Shown: positions 34,223-45,249, counted from the stretch's first letter. The stretch is 64,000 nucleotides of DNA from Evernia prunastri (GCA_003184365.1 NKYR01000125.1:43838-107837); one strand, 5' to 3'. Numbers and translations are program-made. The notes: generated by a model from the letters alone, not told the origin.

Positions 34223-37200
34223 ATGTCGAACAATCCACATCAGGATGAAAACGCTCCGTCGCCTCCATCCCCCCCACCGCTTCCCCCACAACGATATGGA
34301 TTCGCAGCCAATACCTTTGCACGCCTCACACATCCTTTCGGCTACGGCCCTCGACCTTCGACAGCCGTGGAGTACCTCCGAAGTATGGACTCCAGATCAA
34401 CTCGGCTGACTGCGCAGACAAGCACAAGGTGGGAGACCCAGTCGCTTTTACCTTCCTTGTTCCAAACCCTCAAGGTCCCCCAAGTTTCCCAGGGAAATCA
34501 GGAATCCCCGACTGACTATCCTCCTAGTCCAACATCTTCAGAAAGAAAAACCCAACATAAGACAGGCATTCCAATCGCTGCTCTTGACATCTCCCCAGAT
34601 CGAACACATGCTGTCTTGGCGGGTCGGGACATCCTTAAAACTATCCACGTCGAGGACTTCAGCTGTGTCGAAGACTTCAACCTTCGAACCAACATAATCG
34701 CCTACGCAGCGACCCACGAGACCTCCACAGGTGCAATATCTGCGAGACATAGAGACCAATTGGCAGCACAGGATGTGAAATGGTCCCATGGGAATTTCGG
34801 CACCACCATCGCTACGGCTGCAGCCAATGGAAATATTGTGGTCTACGATATCAACCGGCCGGGCGTGGAGATCGCTCGTCTACATGAGCATAGTAGACAA
34901 GTCCACAGGTTGGGCTTTAACCCGCACCTACCCCAGCTCATGCTATCTGGAAGCCAAGATTCGACTGTTCGCTTATGGGATTTACGGAATCTTGCCGGAG
35001 AAAGAAGCATAATGACTTGCCAGAGTCTCAACAAATTCTCAGGGAACAGCGATGGTATACGGGACTTGAGATGGTCACCTACAAATGGCGTGGATTTTGC
35101 CATTGGGACTGATAATGGTACAATCCAGCGCTGGGATATCCGTAGGAATAATGCTCCGCTCCTCAAAATAAATGCACATGAAAAGACCTGCAATGCAATA
35201 GACTGGCATCCGGATGGAAAGCATATTGCAAGTGGAGGAGCAGATAAGAATATAAAGGTTTGGGACTTCTCCTCAACAGACCGTAGGATGAAGTTCTCAT
35301 GGCAAATTCGTGCTCCCCAAGCAATTGTCAATGTACGTTGGAGGCCAGCTTGCTGGTCTTGCGATAAAGAAGGCTCTGCGCATTGGCAAGGCACACAGAT
35401 AGCGACATCGTATGATCAGCAAGAGACAAAGATACATATCTGGGATTTCCGGCGGCCATATATACCTTTGCGTGAAGTGAATCGTTTTGATACGCCTGCG
35501 ACAGCACTTCTTTGGAGATCGGAGAGCTTACTTTGGTCTGTGGGATCAGCTGGCATGTTCACCCAGACAGATATCAATTTTGCAACAAAGACACCTGATA
35601 GACGAAGCCCAAATACGGTTGACATCGCTCCAGACGGCCGTGTCTTATTTTTCCTGCAGGAAAGGGAGCCAAGGCGAGCATCAATAAAGGATATGCTTGA
35701 CGATTTGAATCAACAGGACCAGAGACGAAGCAGTACAAGTGAAAAGATCTCCAGCAATTACGGCACGACCCAGGGTAGCTCCGAAGAACCGAGTTTACTT
35801 AGCTCGTCGTTCAAGAACCGGCAACGCAAGCACCCAGGGACCTTGAGGTCGACGAAGTCATCGGCAAGTACTCCCCCATCTGCGGGCTCTGGTGGTCCAG
35901 TTCAGAGATTGGACATAAGCCTACAAGAAAAGGAGATATCGCACTTGGTCCAGGCAGCTGGCATTGGGCGGATTGGAGGGCTCTCTTATCACGATAATTT
36001 CAAGGTCTACGCACGAGAGTATCAGATTCCACCACCACCGCCGACCAACGGTTCAGAATGCAACAGACAGTATGAGATTTCTCACGCTTTACGCTCTAAC
36101 GGGGAAATCTCTGCACAAGTGGGCGAGTATCAACTTTCTGGAACCTGGAAAGTGATGGCGAAAGCAATGGAAAGCGAACTGGGCGAGAGAGCAGAAGAGA
36201 ACCGCCGAAAGCGTCTCGATGCAGCATCTCTTTCCAATTCGATGAAACGAGCATCCTTCCAGTCGGCAAGTAACAACGATGGCCACGCGAACGAAGACCA
36301 GGAGAGTCAAAAGACCATGTCAATAGAAGCAAAGCTGCGATCGAGGAATAAGGCCTCCACAGCTCTTGATGACGCTTCTAATATGACCACGCCTCTTGCC
36401 AGACCACAGCCCGACGCTCTACCCGGGCCGAACATCTCTGCTGCTATCGAGTCTCTTCAGCTATCTGATGCCGTGTGGAACAAGCAACCCCTAAGACCGG
36501 TTGCGGGCATGTCACAATTGGCGAAGATGACCAGCCCCAAATCTCATGCCGTGGGCAAGGATGCCGGACAAGAGAGGTCTGGGGAGGCAACAGCTCCCTA
36601 CGAAGATGAAATCGAGCGTCAACCGAAGACCCACCAATCATCTCCAAGGGCTGATTTCGGCGAGATTGATCGGCAAATGACCGAACGGCGCGCTGCTATG
36701 GAGAATTATAGGGCGATACCTCGTCCATTACTTAGACTCGATGATCCGTTCCATTTGAATGGGTCTGGCTCAGGCTTTGCTAGTATTGACCGCCACGACT
36801 CGAACGAAAGCTTTCAGCTATTTTCGGCTTCCACTGATAGTTCAAACCGTGCTCAGTCAACAATAGGGTCTTTCGAAAGTCATCCAGGATCTGAGAAGAC
36901 CTCATCCACTCCCGAACGCTTGAATACTTTCAACGACCGAGAAGATCAAAACAGCGCCAGTCACGAACAAAGTGCATTAGTGTTTGACGATGAAGCGAGC
37001 TTACGCTCCCCTGCATCTTCTCCAACCTCCCCAAATACCTCTCACCACCGGCCCATAAGACCACTCAAGCAGCACTTTCCGCATTCCACGCAAATGTCGA
37101 ATTATCGGCCTACGAATACAGCTGCAACGGTTCATCATGAAGACATGCAGCCCAATAGCCTTGGCCAATGGGACCCTTATCCCCCTACAAGACAGGAATT

Positions 37201-38149
37201 GGCAAATGAACCCGATCACTACATCGTTTCGGATTTTGACCGCCCCAAGCAGAGGTCGCCCGTTCTCCACCCATGGACAGCGACAAGCATTTTCGAGGAA
37301 ATTGTCGGCTATTACACCCTTAAGCTGCACGATGCGCAACTCCCTGCTTATCTAATCCTTCACCTTGGACCATATCTAAACCATTCCATCCCTTTCGAAC
37401 GCTGCAACTTGATCCTCCTGCAATATCATGAGCAGCTTATCACCCATCAGCTCTTCGTCGAAGCTGACGCGCTTGTCAACCTCTGCAACCCCGACTACCC
37501 AGATGTCGTGGAGAAGGGCCTCTACCATATCGCTTCAGGCGGGCCATGGTGTACTGTCTGCCAAAAGCCAAACAAAGGCAGAAAGCCGAATTATTGCGAG
37601 CGCTGCCATCAGTACTGGGCTGAGTGTCCCATCTGCTATGGGGCAGGTTTAGGATCTTCTGAGAGACATACGCGGGAAAATGCTGATTGGTACAAGACTG
37701 CTTTGAACGAGACGCTGGGTAGACCGCAAGAGAAAGATGAATTGTGGGGATGGTGTCAGGAGTGCGGGCATGGCGGGCATGCGGGCTGTCTACGAGTATG
37801 GTGGAGTGACGCAGAGAGTGAGGGTGCCTGCCCAACCATAGGGTGCATTTGCGACTGTGTGCCAGGGACGAGGAGAGATGTGATTTTGGAAAAGTACGAA
37901 CATAGCAGGAAAGCAGACAGAGTGAGCAAAGATGAGCGATACGCAGCTGAGAGTGGAGCTGTCCGAGGGGCTAGAGCTATGGTTGGCGGAAGCTCCAGAG
38001 GTAAGGGACCGGGGACAATGGGCTTGGGAGCCGCGGGGAGGAGCCTGAGTGGTGGCAAGAAGGTCAGAATTGTTGTTCCGGAGGAGGAAGGAAAGGCGGC
38101 TGCCGGCAGCCCTGGGGCCGCTGGCAGGACGAGTGCTTCAATGCCTTGA
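34223..38149 (+). CDS. RTC1: SEA/GATOR2 complex WD40-RING protein Rtc1/Sea2 (WDR24 homologue)
   Basis: A vacuole-associated subunit of the SEA (GATOR2) complex, which acts upstream of TORC1 in amino-acid signalling. One exon of 1308 codons. After a Pro-rich start (SPPPLPPQRYGF) comes a WD40 propeller at about residues 112-470, with repeat ends such as STVRLWDLRN, GTIQRWDIRR and KNIKVWDFSS. A long disordered Ser/Pro-rich middle follows, then an RWD-linked helical segment near 1000-1090. The C-terminal zinc domain (about 1110-1210) has paired CxxC motifs: CTVCQKP, CERCHQYWAECPIC, WCQECGHGGHAGCLRVWW, CICDC. The tail is Gly/Arg/Ser-rich. The combination of propeller and GGHAGCL-type RING identifies Rtc1/WDR24 rather than Mtc5/WDR59, although the two are related. 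Confidence 0.9.
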   Translation: MSNNPHQDENAPSPPSPPPLPPQRYGFAANTFARLTHPFGYGPRPSTAVEYLRSMDSRSTRLTAQTSTRWETQSLLPSLFQTLKVPQVSQGNQESPTDYPPSPTSSERKTQHKTGIPIAALDISPDRTHAVLAGRDILKTIHVEDFSCVEDFNLRTNIIAYAATHETSTGAISARHRDQLAAQDVKWSHGNFGTTIATAAANGNIVVYDINRPGVEIARLHEHSRQVHRLGFNPHLPQLMLSGSQDSTVRLWDLRNLAGERSIMTCQSLNKFSGNSDGIRDLRWSPTNGVDFAIGTDNGTIQRWDIRRNNAPLLKINAHEKTCNAIDWHPDGKHIASGGADKNIKVWDFSSTDRRMKFSWQIRAPQAIVNVRWRPACWSCDKEGSAHWQGTQIATSYDQQETKIHIWDFRRPYIPLREVNRFDTPATALLWRSESLLWSVGSAGMFTQTDINFATKTPDRRSPNTVDIAPDGRVLFFLQEREPRRASIKDMLDDLNQQDQRRSSTSEKISSNYGTTQGSSEEPSLLSSSFKNRQRKHPGTLRSTKSSASTPPSAGSGGPVQRLDISLQEKEISHLVQAAGIGRIGGLSYHDNFKVYAREYQIPPPPPTNGSECNRQYEISHALRSNGEISAQVGEYQLSGTWKVMAKAMESELGERAEENRRKRLDAASLSNSMKRASFQSASNNDGHANEDQESQKTMSIEAKLRSRNKASTALDDASNMTTPLARPQPDALPGPNISAAIESLQLSDAVWNKQPLRPVAGMSQLAKMTSPKSHAVGKDAGQERSGEATAPYEDEIERQPKTHQSSPRADFGEIDRQMTERRAAMENYRAIPRPLLRLDDPFHLNGSGSGFASIDRHDSNESFQLFSASTDSSNRAQSTIGSFESHPGSEKTSSTPERLNTFNDREDQNSASHEQSALVFDDEASLRSPASSPTSPNTSHHRPIRPLKQHFPHSTQMSNYRPTNTAATVHHEDMQPNSLGQWDPYPPTRQELANEPDHYIVSDFDRPKQRSPVLHPWTATSIFEEIVGYYTLKLHDAQLPAYLILHLGPYLNHSIPFERCNLILLQYHEQLITHQLFVEADALVNLCNPDYPDVVEKGLYHIASGGPWCTVCQKPNKGRKPNYCERCHQYWAECPICYGAGLGSSERHTRENADWYKTALNETLGRPQEKDELWGWCQECGHGGHAGCLRVWWSDAESEGACPTIGCICDCVPGTRRDVILEKYEHSRKADRVSKDERYAAESGAVRGARAMVGGSSRGKGPGTMGLGAAGRSLSGGKKVRIVVPEEEGKAAAGSPGAAGRTSASMP

Positions 38150-39093
38150 GAAAGGCACAGGCGAACCCCATGGGGAGCATCAAGTTATGTGCATTTTCAT
38201 GGCGTTCGATACCCAGGATAGGTTTCATTGAGGAATTTGAAAGCATTTACCAAGTGCCTCGTTCGTTTCTCCATGCATTGATGCTTACGGCATTCCAACC
38301 ATCAACGCCACATCTACACTCTTGCTTAGCAAGTACCAACCCAGCCGGCAGAATGCACAGTACAACCCCACTTTCCCCTTTTCCACCATGGAAGTCATGG
38401 TGGTACCGCACGAAGAAGCAGAAAGTAAAGAGATGTTCCGCTTTCCCTCTCGCGCGGGGAACCATCAGTAGGCGGCGGAAGGCCGTGGCGGCGGTATTGG
38501 TTGGTTCGTTGGGAGGTGAGACTGGGTGGGTTATGTCTGTGGTGTTTGCGTCGACTGTGCCCCTGTGCAAGCGCTGTGTGGCCCGATAGGCCAGAACGGG
38601 CCAAGAAGGGCGAAGGAGCGGAGTGCGCAGTGACGAGGGATGGTGGTGCGGGACATTCTGAGGTCGAGAGATAGAGAGAGAGAGAGGGATACGGTACGCT
38701 TGGCGCAACGTGGTGGGAATTGCAAAGGCATGCTGTGCGGATGTTGGCTATTGCCGTTCGAGGAATGTATTCTGGGGATCAGGCAGGGAACGGTGGGATG
38801 GATGGATGGATAGATGGATGTATGTTAGTTAATTAACTCGAGCGCGGAGGAAGCAAAGCATAGACGAACAAACATTGAATGGCTGGGCACGAGTCGTCTA
38901 AGCTTAATGATTTGATGCCGCGCAACTGTCAAGAAAGGTATCTAATCTCTCGTCTCCAAGCGCATGAGTATACAAAAAAAAAAAAAAAAGACAAGAAAGA
39001 AAGAAAGAAGCGTCCACTCTCCGTACAAGGGTATTCAATCGCAACGGGACGCCGCCAGCCAGCACGTTGGAGGGAAAAACCCAAGCCACCGAT
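38150..39093. other. Convergent intergenic region with microsatellites
   Basis: It lies between the 3' ends of RTC1 and the Lys/Glu-rich gene. It contains a (GA)n run near 38668-38684, a (GGAT)n run at about 38796-38824 and a 16-base A run at 38974-38989. No gene is seen. Confidence 0.55.
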
Positions 39094-39871
39094 TCACTTC
39101 TTCGCCGGAGTCTTGGCCTTCTTCGCCGGCGCCTTCTTCTTCTCCTTCGGCTCCTTCTCTTCCTCCTCGTCCCCGTCCTCGTCGTCCTCCTCCGCCGGCG
39201 CGCTGCGCTTGGTCCCGGCGCTGGCGGCGACGCGGGAGCTCTTCCTCGTCCCCTCCGCGGGCGCCTTCTTCTCCTTCTTGGCGGCTTTGTCCTTGGGCTC
39301 GGCTTTCTTGCTGCCGGTGGCCTTCTTGCCGCTGTTGGCCTTGGGCTTCTCCTTCTCCTTTTCCTTCTCCTTCTTCTCCTCCTTCTCCTCGGCCTTCTCG
39401 TCGTCGCCGTTCTCCTTCACTTCGGATTCCTTCTTCGCGTCGGATTTGGGGGTGGGGGCGCCTTTGCTCGGCTCGTTCTTGGACCCCGGCTCGTTTTCGT
39501 AGCCGCCGCCGCGCTTTTCGTACTCTTCGGAGATCTTTCCTGCCTGTTGGAGAGATGGGACGCGTCAGTTCTGTTTGAACTCCAGTAGGTGCTGTGCTCT
39601 ACGAGTAGAAGATAGAAGTACGCGGTGGTACGCGATGAAGCGGCGCAGCATCGAGCTCAGGAGCGAGGACCGACCTTCCATGCGGCCATCTGACCCTTTC
39701 CACCCCCATCTTTATTCGGCATCTGCTTTACATCTACAGAAAAGGTTGCGTCAGCTCAAGATGCGATTGTGACACCTCTTCTCTTGGCGCATAATAAGGG
39801 CATTTAGACATACCTTCCTTGGCCTCTTCGCGAAGCTTAGGGTCTGTAGGCTTTCCCTTTGAAGAAACCAT
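39094..39871 (-). CDS. Lys/Glu-rich conserved fungal protein, likely nuclear
   Basis: Three exons, 39814-39871, 39675-39733 and 39094-39543, give 188 residues. Introns are 80 and 131 nt with good acceptors (CTGTAG, CCAACAG). The first 75 residues look folded or conserved (MVSSKGKPTDPKLREEAKED, GGGKGQMAAWKAGKISEEYE, then GGYENEPGSKNEPSKG). The remainder is alternating acidic and basic low complexity with KEKEKEKEKPK, a KSSRVAASAGTKR patch and a terminal AKKAKTPAKK that resembles histone H1/HMG tails and nuclear localisation signals. I recall similar hypothetical proteins across ascomycetes but no assigned function. Chromatin association is inference from composition only. Confidence 0.72.
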
Positions 39872-40262
39872 GGCGACGAGTTTGGACTGTTGAATGTAGG
39901 AGTCTTTTTTTTCAAGATTTTTGGTGGAATGTGGGTGTTGTTGTGAATATGTTAAAAGCGCGTCGCAGAGAGATGCATGACGAAGGCCGGCAAGCGTGAA
40001 GGTCGATCTTCCTGCTGGAAGGGCGCTAGTAAACGACTCCATTTAACCCTAAGGTAACCGCCAGTTCTTTCCAACAAGTCATGATGCAGATGACACTAAT
40101 GCAAGAAAATGCAAAAATACTGTGGTGCTCTTTCAAACGCAAAAAATATGAATTCGAAAACAATCCTTTCAATCGGAAAGTCGAATCTTTGGGGGGACCC
40201 AAGTTCCGTAGACAATTGATCTTGATGGCCAAAGGCCGCCGTGTTTTCAGTGCATCTTTTGC
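39872..40262. other. Intergenic, no gene seen
   Basis: Promoter of the Lys/Glu-rich gene and 3' flank of the nicotinamidase gene. Confidence 0.5.
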
Positions 40263-41038
40263 TCACGTCAAACTCTTGACTCTCTCCAATTCTGGACCCT
40301 CGATGCTAATGATCTCGATCCCTGCCTTTCCCATCTCCTTTGTGGCTGCACCCCAGCCTTTCTCGCCGGCATCCACACTTCTCGTGCCTTCTTGGACCAC
40401 GTGAACCTCGAATCCCTCCTTCCTTGCATCAAGAGCCGTGCATTTGACGCAATAGTCTCCTGCCAGACCCACGATGAACACATGGGTCGCTCCAGCGCGA
40501 TTAAGCAATCCGGCAAGATCTTGGCTGTCCACCACCGATGGTTTCCTTCCGAACACATCCGCAAAGGCAGAGAACATCTCCATCCCGCTATCTTTTCCCT
40601 TCTCAACCACTTCATCCAGTTTTGATACGTCTATCTCTGGTATGATCTCGGCTCCCTTGGTACCTTGGACGCAGTGGGCCGGCCAGATGGGTATCTCGTA
40701 CGATTCAGTCTCGTCTGAGGGATTGGATATCGTGAAACTCGACTCGAAGGCTTTCTTTGGTGGGGAATGGGATGTTGCAAAGGAGACGTGGTCTGAAGGA
40801 TGGGCATCCTTCGTCGCTATTTTGATGGCAAACGGTAAGGAGAGTAGGTTGTTAATGAGGGGTGCTACGTCTCGTCCTCCTTCAATCGCTAAGGTTCCAT
40901 TCTACTAGGTAGTCAGCCTTTGCTGATAGTGTCGAATTCCCTCATGGTCAGAACACGTACAGGCGGACAGAAGTCTTCTTGCATATCCACCACCAGCAGA
41001 GCAGGCTTGAACGACCCTGCAGATATCGACGCTGCCAT
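40263..41038 (-). CDS. PNC1: Nicotinamidase
   Basis: It hydrolyses nicotinamide to nicotinic acid in the NAD salvage pathway and thereby relieves inhibition of Sir2-type deacetylases. Exons are 40961-41038 and 40263-40901 (59-nt intron, GTACGT donor), for 238 residues. Isochorismatase-fold features are intact: the catalytic Asp in LLVVDMQEDF (residue 18), the Lys in ATKDAHPSDH (residue 57) with its Asp/His metal ligands, WPAHCVQGTKGAE, and the nucleophilic Cys in GLAGDYCVKCTALDA. The length fits yeast Pnc1 (216) with small insertions. No targeting peptide is seen. It is one of four consecutive minus-strand genes here. Confidence 0.93.
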
Positions 41039-41406
41039 CTTCACTCAAATTCAAAGACGTGCGACCACTATCTGCTACCCACCCTGTCGTTTTGTTGCGG
41101 ACGGTTCTTGATCACTGGAGGATGCTCAACGCCCACCGGCACTCTCCGCAAAACGTGGGATCATGGGTAATATTCGGCAAAATTCTGCCCGCAGTATTCA
41201 GAAGTACTCAGTTACAAGGAATGGATTCGTTGCGGTCTTCAATAGGATGAAGCTCGTTGCGCATAAAAAGGGCAGCTTAGACTACTGATTGGTAGTTAAA
41301 ATACTCGGTTGATCATCTATGGTCTTTGGGAAGCTGTAAGTGGCTAGTATCCAAGGCCACTTTCTCTGAACCTCCTGTTGAAGATCTATGTACAACAACG
41401 GCTATG
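41039..41406. other. Intergenic, no gene seen
   Basis: Short spacer between same-strand genes; it would hold the nicotinamidase promoter. Confidence 0.5.
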
Positions 41407-42357
41407 TCATGCATTTGTGGCCTCCTTTGCAAGCCTCTTGGGCGCCGCTACAGAGAACCTTGGCTCTCCAGCAGTCTTCCAGAGCACAAATTCCTCCCCG
41501 CGCTTCTCGGATGAGTGAACGATTGGCACCTTGTCAGCTATAATGTCCTTGAAAAGCTGCCGCACGAGAAGTAAGATTTCCACACCGTCCACAGAAGATG
41601 TGACATGTCCGCAGCCAATCTTAACGGGACTTTTGTCTGGTTCCTCGTTCTTCGCTTTCACAAATCTGAGTAGCTTCTCTAGAGACTGCATGTAGTGGAC
41701 CCAGTTTCCCTCCTTAGGGAAGATGATCGGCTGTTCATACGAACCGTCTTTCGCTACACGTTCATAGAACGAATCTCCAACATAGAGATGGCGCTCTTGC
41801 TCGTCATACCATGCAAGCTCATCTGGTGTGTGACCGGGAGTATGCAGAATCTGCAGACCGAGTGGTCTTTCGTCGTACGAGAGCTTTTCGAGATCGTCCG
41901 CCCAACATGAGACAGTGTACTTGGGAGTGGGAACGTCAAGGAATTTACAAAGTGAATGGACGGGGAGATTTTCTTCGATGAAAGACTTTTGAAACGAGGA
42001 AGCAAGGATACGCGTGGAGGCGCTCTGAAAGTGTTTGAGACCAAGGATATGGTCGTAGTGACAATGTGTACAAATGAGGAGATATGTCCTCTCAGCTTCC
42101 AGAGGATTCAATGGCTTCCCATCATTGGCCGCGACTGGACATTTCTCAACGTAGTCTTTCAAACTGTGATAATGTCCTTGACCGTCGTGGCCACCTCCGC
42201 AGCCGGTATCGGATAGCACGACGAGGGGAGAATGATCATATATCTTGACATAGATAAAGGGATGCTCTTCATATTTGTCATTCTCGTGTATAACAAAGGT
42301 GGTGGTGTTTAACCGAGAGCAAGAGAAGTACTCTGAGAGACTAGAGTTGCCTGCCAT
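41407..42357 (-). CDS. Metallo-beta-lactamase-fold hydrolase
   Basis: A single-exon, 316-residue binuclear-metal hydrolase. The start at 42357 (MAGNSSLSEYFSC) was chosen over an upstream Met because the preceding frame is not conserved-looking. The metal motif THCHYDHILGLKHF is at about residues 97-110, preceded by VLSDTGCGGGH where the usual strand carries the first Asp. LHTPGHTPDELAWY and YVGDSFYERV supply the later His and Asp ligands. The fold includes glyoxalase II, lactonases and beta-lactamase-like enzymes; the YDH variant of HxHxDH and the TPGHTPDEL loop resemble N-acyl-homoserine lactonase-like fungal proteins. Substrate unknown. It is probably cytosolic, as no signal peptide is evident. 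Confidence 0.85.
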   Translation of the reverse strand: MAGNSSLSEYFSCSRLNTTTFVIHENDKYEEHPFIYVKIYDHSPLVVLSDTGCGGGHDGQGHYHSLKDYVEKCPVAANDGKPLNPLEAERTYLLICTHCHYDHILGLKHFQSASTRILASSFQKSFIEENLPVHSLCKFLDVPTPKYTVSCWADDLEKLSYDERPLGLQILHTPGHTPDELAWYDEQERHLYVGDSFYERVAKDGSYEQPIIFPKEGNWVHYMQSLEKLLRFVKAKNEEPDKSPVKIGCGHVTSSVDGVEILLLVRQLFKDIIADKVPIVHSSEKRGEEFVLWKTAGEPRFSVAAPKRLAKEATNA

Positions 42358-43569
42358 GTAAAGTAGTTGTAGTAGACTTGAGTTGCGCAAAGTAGAGAGT
42401 GACCAGGAGACGGAAGCGCAATCATGCATCCAGCAAAGGTTTAATGACCTGCCTGGTCTCGAGCCTCTAGCGAAGACTGGCTTTCTCATGGACAATAATA
42501 GGTGTTGATACCTTGATACCCATACTTTTGCAAGAGCCGTGATTGAGGAAGTATTTGAATTCGGTTTCAACTTGTTTGTGTACTGGAGAAGGTGAGTGGT
42601 AAAATAGGCCGAGACTGTTAGCGCCTTTGTGGAAATGTGGGGTGCCCGGTGGCCGGCAATTTTTAGCCTGGGGGAAGCGCCAAGAGATTCTGAAACGCTG
42701 CCAAATCTGAGACAGCAACAAATTCACTGGACATGGAGCCTCAACGCCTTCCTCCTCGTTCTCCTGACAATACCCCGACAATACCCAACAGCCAGGCTAC
42801 TTCCTCCAGAATACTAGAATACCTCGCAGTATCCTGAAACAACAAATAGCTTTGCACCTAGAACAATTGAATCGAGAAGCTGCTCGAATTCTTCTTCACG
42901 ACTTCTTGCCACTCACTCAGTACGCGCCTTGCCCAATCGATGCAAAACAGTCTCCTTCACCAAGTATAGCTCTACATGCCTTTGTCCTGCAGCTCGCCCT
43001 TTCAATGGATGCCACGACTCCTTGCCATAGGCTTTAAAATCCTGCCCGTAATAGATCTCTAGTTTGATGGCGCTCCAAAACTCAAGTCACCACTGGCTAT
43101 CATCAGTCATGTTGAAGCATGGTGCTATTTCGACTCTCACCGGATGCTGCACTGCGTTCTTGCTTTGGTCATGCTCTGTTGTCATATGGAGGGTCTAATT
43201 CCTGATTCACTTTGGAAAATCTCTTTGTCCTCATTAACATTCATTTCAACTTTTCAATGTGTTGTGAATGCTTTGAATTGTATCAACAATAGGCAAACTC
43301 TTTCAACAATGACAGTCGCTTCATGACAATGGTTCTCTTTCTTTGAGATTCTATTCAGCACGTTGACCGTGGCTATTTTTTATATTTATTGACCTTCTTC
43401 CACCTTTCATTCTCATCATTAGGATCTTTCCAACCATTCCACCACACTCCAACACTCAAACAGCAATAGATCTCGCGTCCTTCAACCTTACACTGGTCGT
43501 GCTCTACAACTTCAAAGCTCTACAACTTCAAATCAATAATCTCAGTCGAAAACGCGTTGACACATCAGA
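42358..43569. other. Divergent intergenic region
   Basis: Promoters of the hydrolase (left) and the DUF7492 gene (right). Pyrimidine-rich leader with a CTCTACAACTTCAAA repeat close to the DUF7492 start. No gene is seen. Confidence 0.45.
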
Positions 43570-45249
43570 ATGCACACTTCGGCGGCAGCTGCCCTGGCGG
43601 CACTTGCCTTGTTCGTTGCTCCTACAAAAGGACATAGTTGGGTCGAAGAGATGGACGTAATAAATCCCACCACAGGCCTTTTCACCGGCAACCCCGGATA
43701 TTGTCGCAATAACACCAAGCGAACTGTCCCGGGGTTCAGCGACCCTTTGATGGTCCACATCCTCCCTGCGGCGGGTCAGCCCGCGATTGAGGAGAGAGAC
43801 ACGGTCCCTGCTTTGGATACAACTGGGGTTGAGTCTAACGATACAATGTGTAAACATAGCCAACAGACCCAATTTCAGTCCGACGGTAGTCCTCGCCTTC
43901 AAGCAGCCCCAGGTGATTTGGTCGCATTGCGCTACCAGGAGAACGGCCATGTCACTCTGCCGCAAAATCAGCCCGGTAAGCAACCTAACCGTGGTACTGT
44001 ATATATTTATGGGACTACTCAGCCAAAGTTCCCCGAACTATTTCTTGATGTCTTCGGACAGTGGACCAGCGGGAGCAACGGCACTGGTGTAGAACCACGT
44101 GGAATACTTCTTGCTTCGCAGAGCTATGATGATGGGCGTTGTTATCAGGTCAACGCAGGGAATATCTCGACCCATCGCCAAGCGCAATTTCCCCATACGC
44201 CATCTGCGACAAGCGGGGCGGACCTGTGGTGTCAGGTTGACATAAAGCTCCCTACGACTATCCCCACCGGCTCTCCTTATACCCTCTATTGGGTGTGGGA
44301 TTGGCCAACCGAGCCTGGTGTAGATCCAAGTCTGCCCAAGGGAAAAGCAGAGTTGTACACGACATGCATGGATGTTGATATTGTCGCGAAGCAGGGAAGC
44401 AAGAGACGCGTCAAAGCCAGACAAGCACCATCACCTGTTTCGTCATCTGGTCTTGACCTGAACAGGGCGGCCATCCCATCGTACGTGAGCTCGCTTACCG
44501 CTTCCCCGGCACCAGCAGGAGCAAGCCTGGCTGTGTCGGCACCGCCCGCATCTCCAGATACAACTGCCACTGCATCAGCAGCCACGCCAGTCGTTGCCAG
44601 TCCAAACACCGCGTCTCAGCAAGCGGCGGCTTACAATACAATGACGAATGCTGGCGAGGCCTCCTACATCGAGAACGCTGTGTCCGCAGCAATCGTTGCG
44701 GGATCTCCAAAGGGCCCGCTGACAGTAACCCTGGATATTGTCGAATCCATCGTCTCGCCAATGACCGCCGGAGCTGCAGCGGCGACTCAGCGAATCGCGG
44801 TCTCAGCATCAACTCCAGCCGCGTCGCCGGCGTCCGTGGCCCCAGTAGCCAGCGAAGCCGCATCTCCAGCGCCTGCGTCAACTCCACCAACCGCATCCAC
44901 TTCGGTACCAGCTCAAGCAGCCGTGCCGGCGCCTTCGTCCATGCCACCCAAATCGCTAGCCATCAATCCACCAGTGCTATCAGGCGCGCCTTCGGGTATG
45001 ACGAGCGTCGCACTGCCGGCTTTCTCCGGTACTGCCACCCCTGTGGCCGCATCTCCAGCAGCTACAGCGACTTCAGTCATGGCAGCAGCAGGGCCAGCGA
45101 CAAGCTCAGCCAGCCCAGCGATGGCACCGGGCGCATCTCAGAACGGGACTGCGGCTGCCAAGGGGCAGCGCGGATGCAGCGCGACAACTTGCAAGTCGAA
45201 GAGGCAATCGAGGATCTTTGGCAATAAGAGTGGTGGTCAGCGCTTTTGA
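43570..45249 (+). CDS. Secreted DUF7492 protein with mature N-terminal histidine
   Basis: One exon of 559 codons. A signal peptide (residues 1-21, ending VAPTKG) would release a chain beginning HSWVEEMDVI, so His22 becomes the N-terminus. The conserved region to about residue 270 contains MCKHSQQTQFQSDGSPRLQA, then LRYQENGHVTLPQNQPGK with a conserved His. YGTTQPKF, DDGRCYQVN, GADLWCQVDI and YTLYWVWDWPTEPG follow. Cysteines are consistent with disulfides. A mature N-terminal His, a second conserved His and a late aromatic core are the outline of a copper histidine brace, as in lytic polysaccharide monooxygenases; this is inference, not established for the family. The C-terminal about 280 residues are Ala/Pro/Ser/Thr-rich, typical of a cell-wall or stalk region, and end with a basic tail and no obvious GPI signal. 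Confidence 0.8.
   Translation: MHTSAAAALAALALFVAPTKGHSWVEEMDVINPTTGLFTGNPGYCRNNTKRTVPGFSDPLMVHILPAAGQPAIEERDTVPALDTTGVESNDTMCKHSQQTQFQSDGSPRLQAAPGDLVALRYQENGHVTLPQNQPGKQPNRGTVYIYGTTQPKFPELFLDVFGQWTSGSNGTGVEPRGILLASQSYDDGRCYQVNAGNISTHRQAQFPHTPSATSGADLWCQVDIKLPTTIPTGSPYTLYWVWDWPTEPGVDPSLPKGKAELYTTCMDVDIVAKQGSKRRVKARQAPSPVSSSGLDLNRAAIPSYVSSLTASPAPAGASLAVSAPPASPDTTATASAATPVVASPNTASQQAAAYNTMTNAGEASYIENAVSAAIVAGSPKGPLTVTLDIVESIVSPMTAGAAAATQRIAVSASTPAASPASVAPVASEAASPAPASTPPTASTSVPAQAAVPAPSSMPPKSLAINPPVLSGAPSGMTSVALPAFSGTATPVAASPAATATSVMAAAGPATSSASPAMAPGASQNGTAAAKGQRGCSATTCKSKRQSRIFGNKSGGQRF

Noticed and set aside
38879..39588. Three long plus-strand ORFs (170-207 codons)
   Set aside because: They are antisense shadows of the Lys/Glu-rich gene, whose three exons join in phase on the minus strand.
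44286..44947. Minus-strand ORFs over the DUF7492 gene
   Set aside because: Antisense to a clear 559-codon gene with a signal peptide; Ala/Pro-rich repeats keep the opposite strand open.
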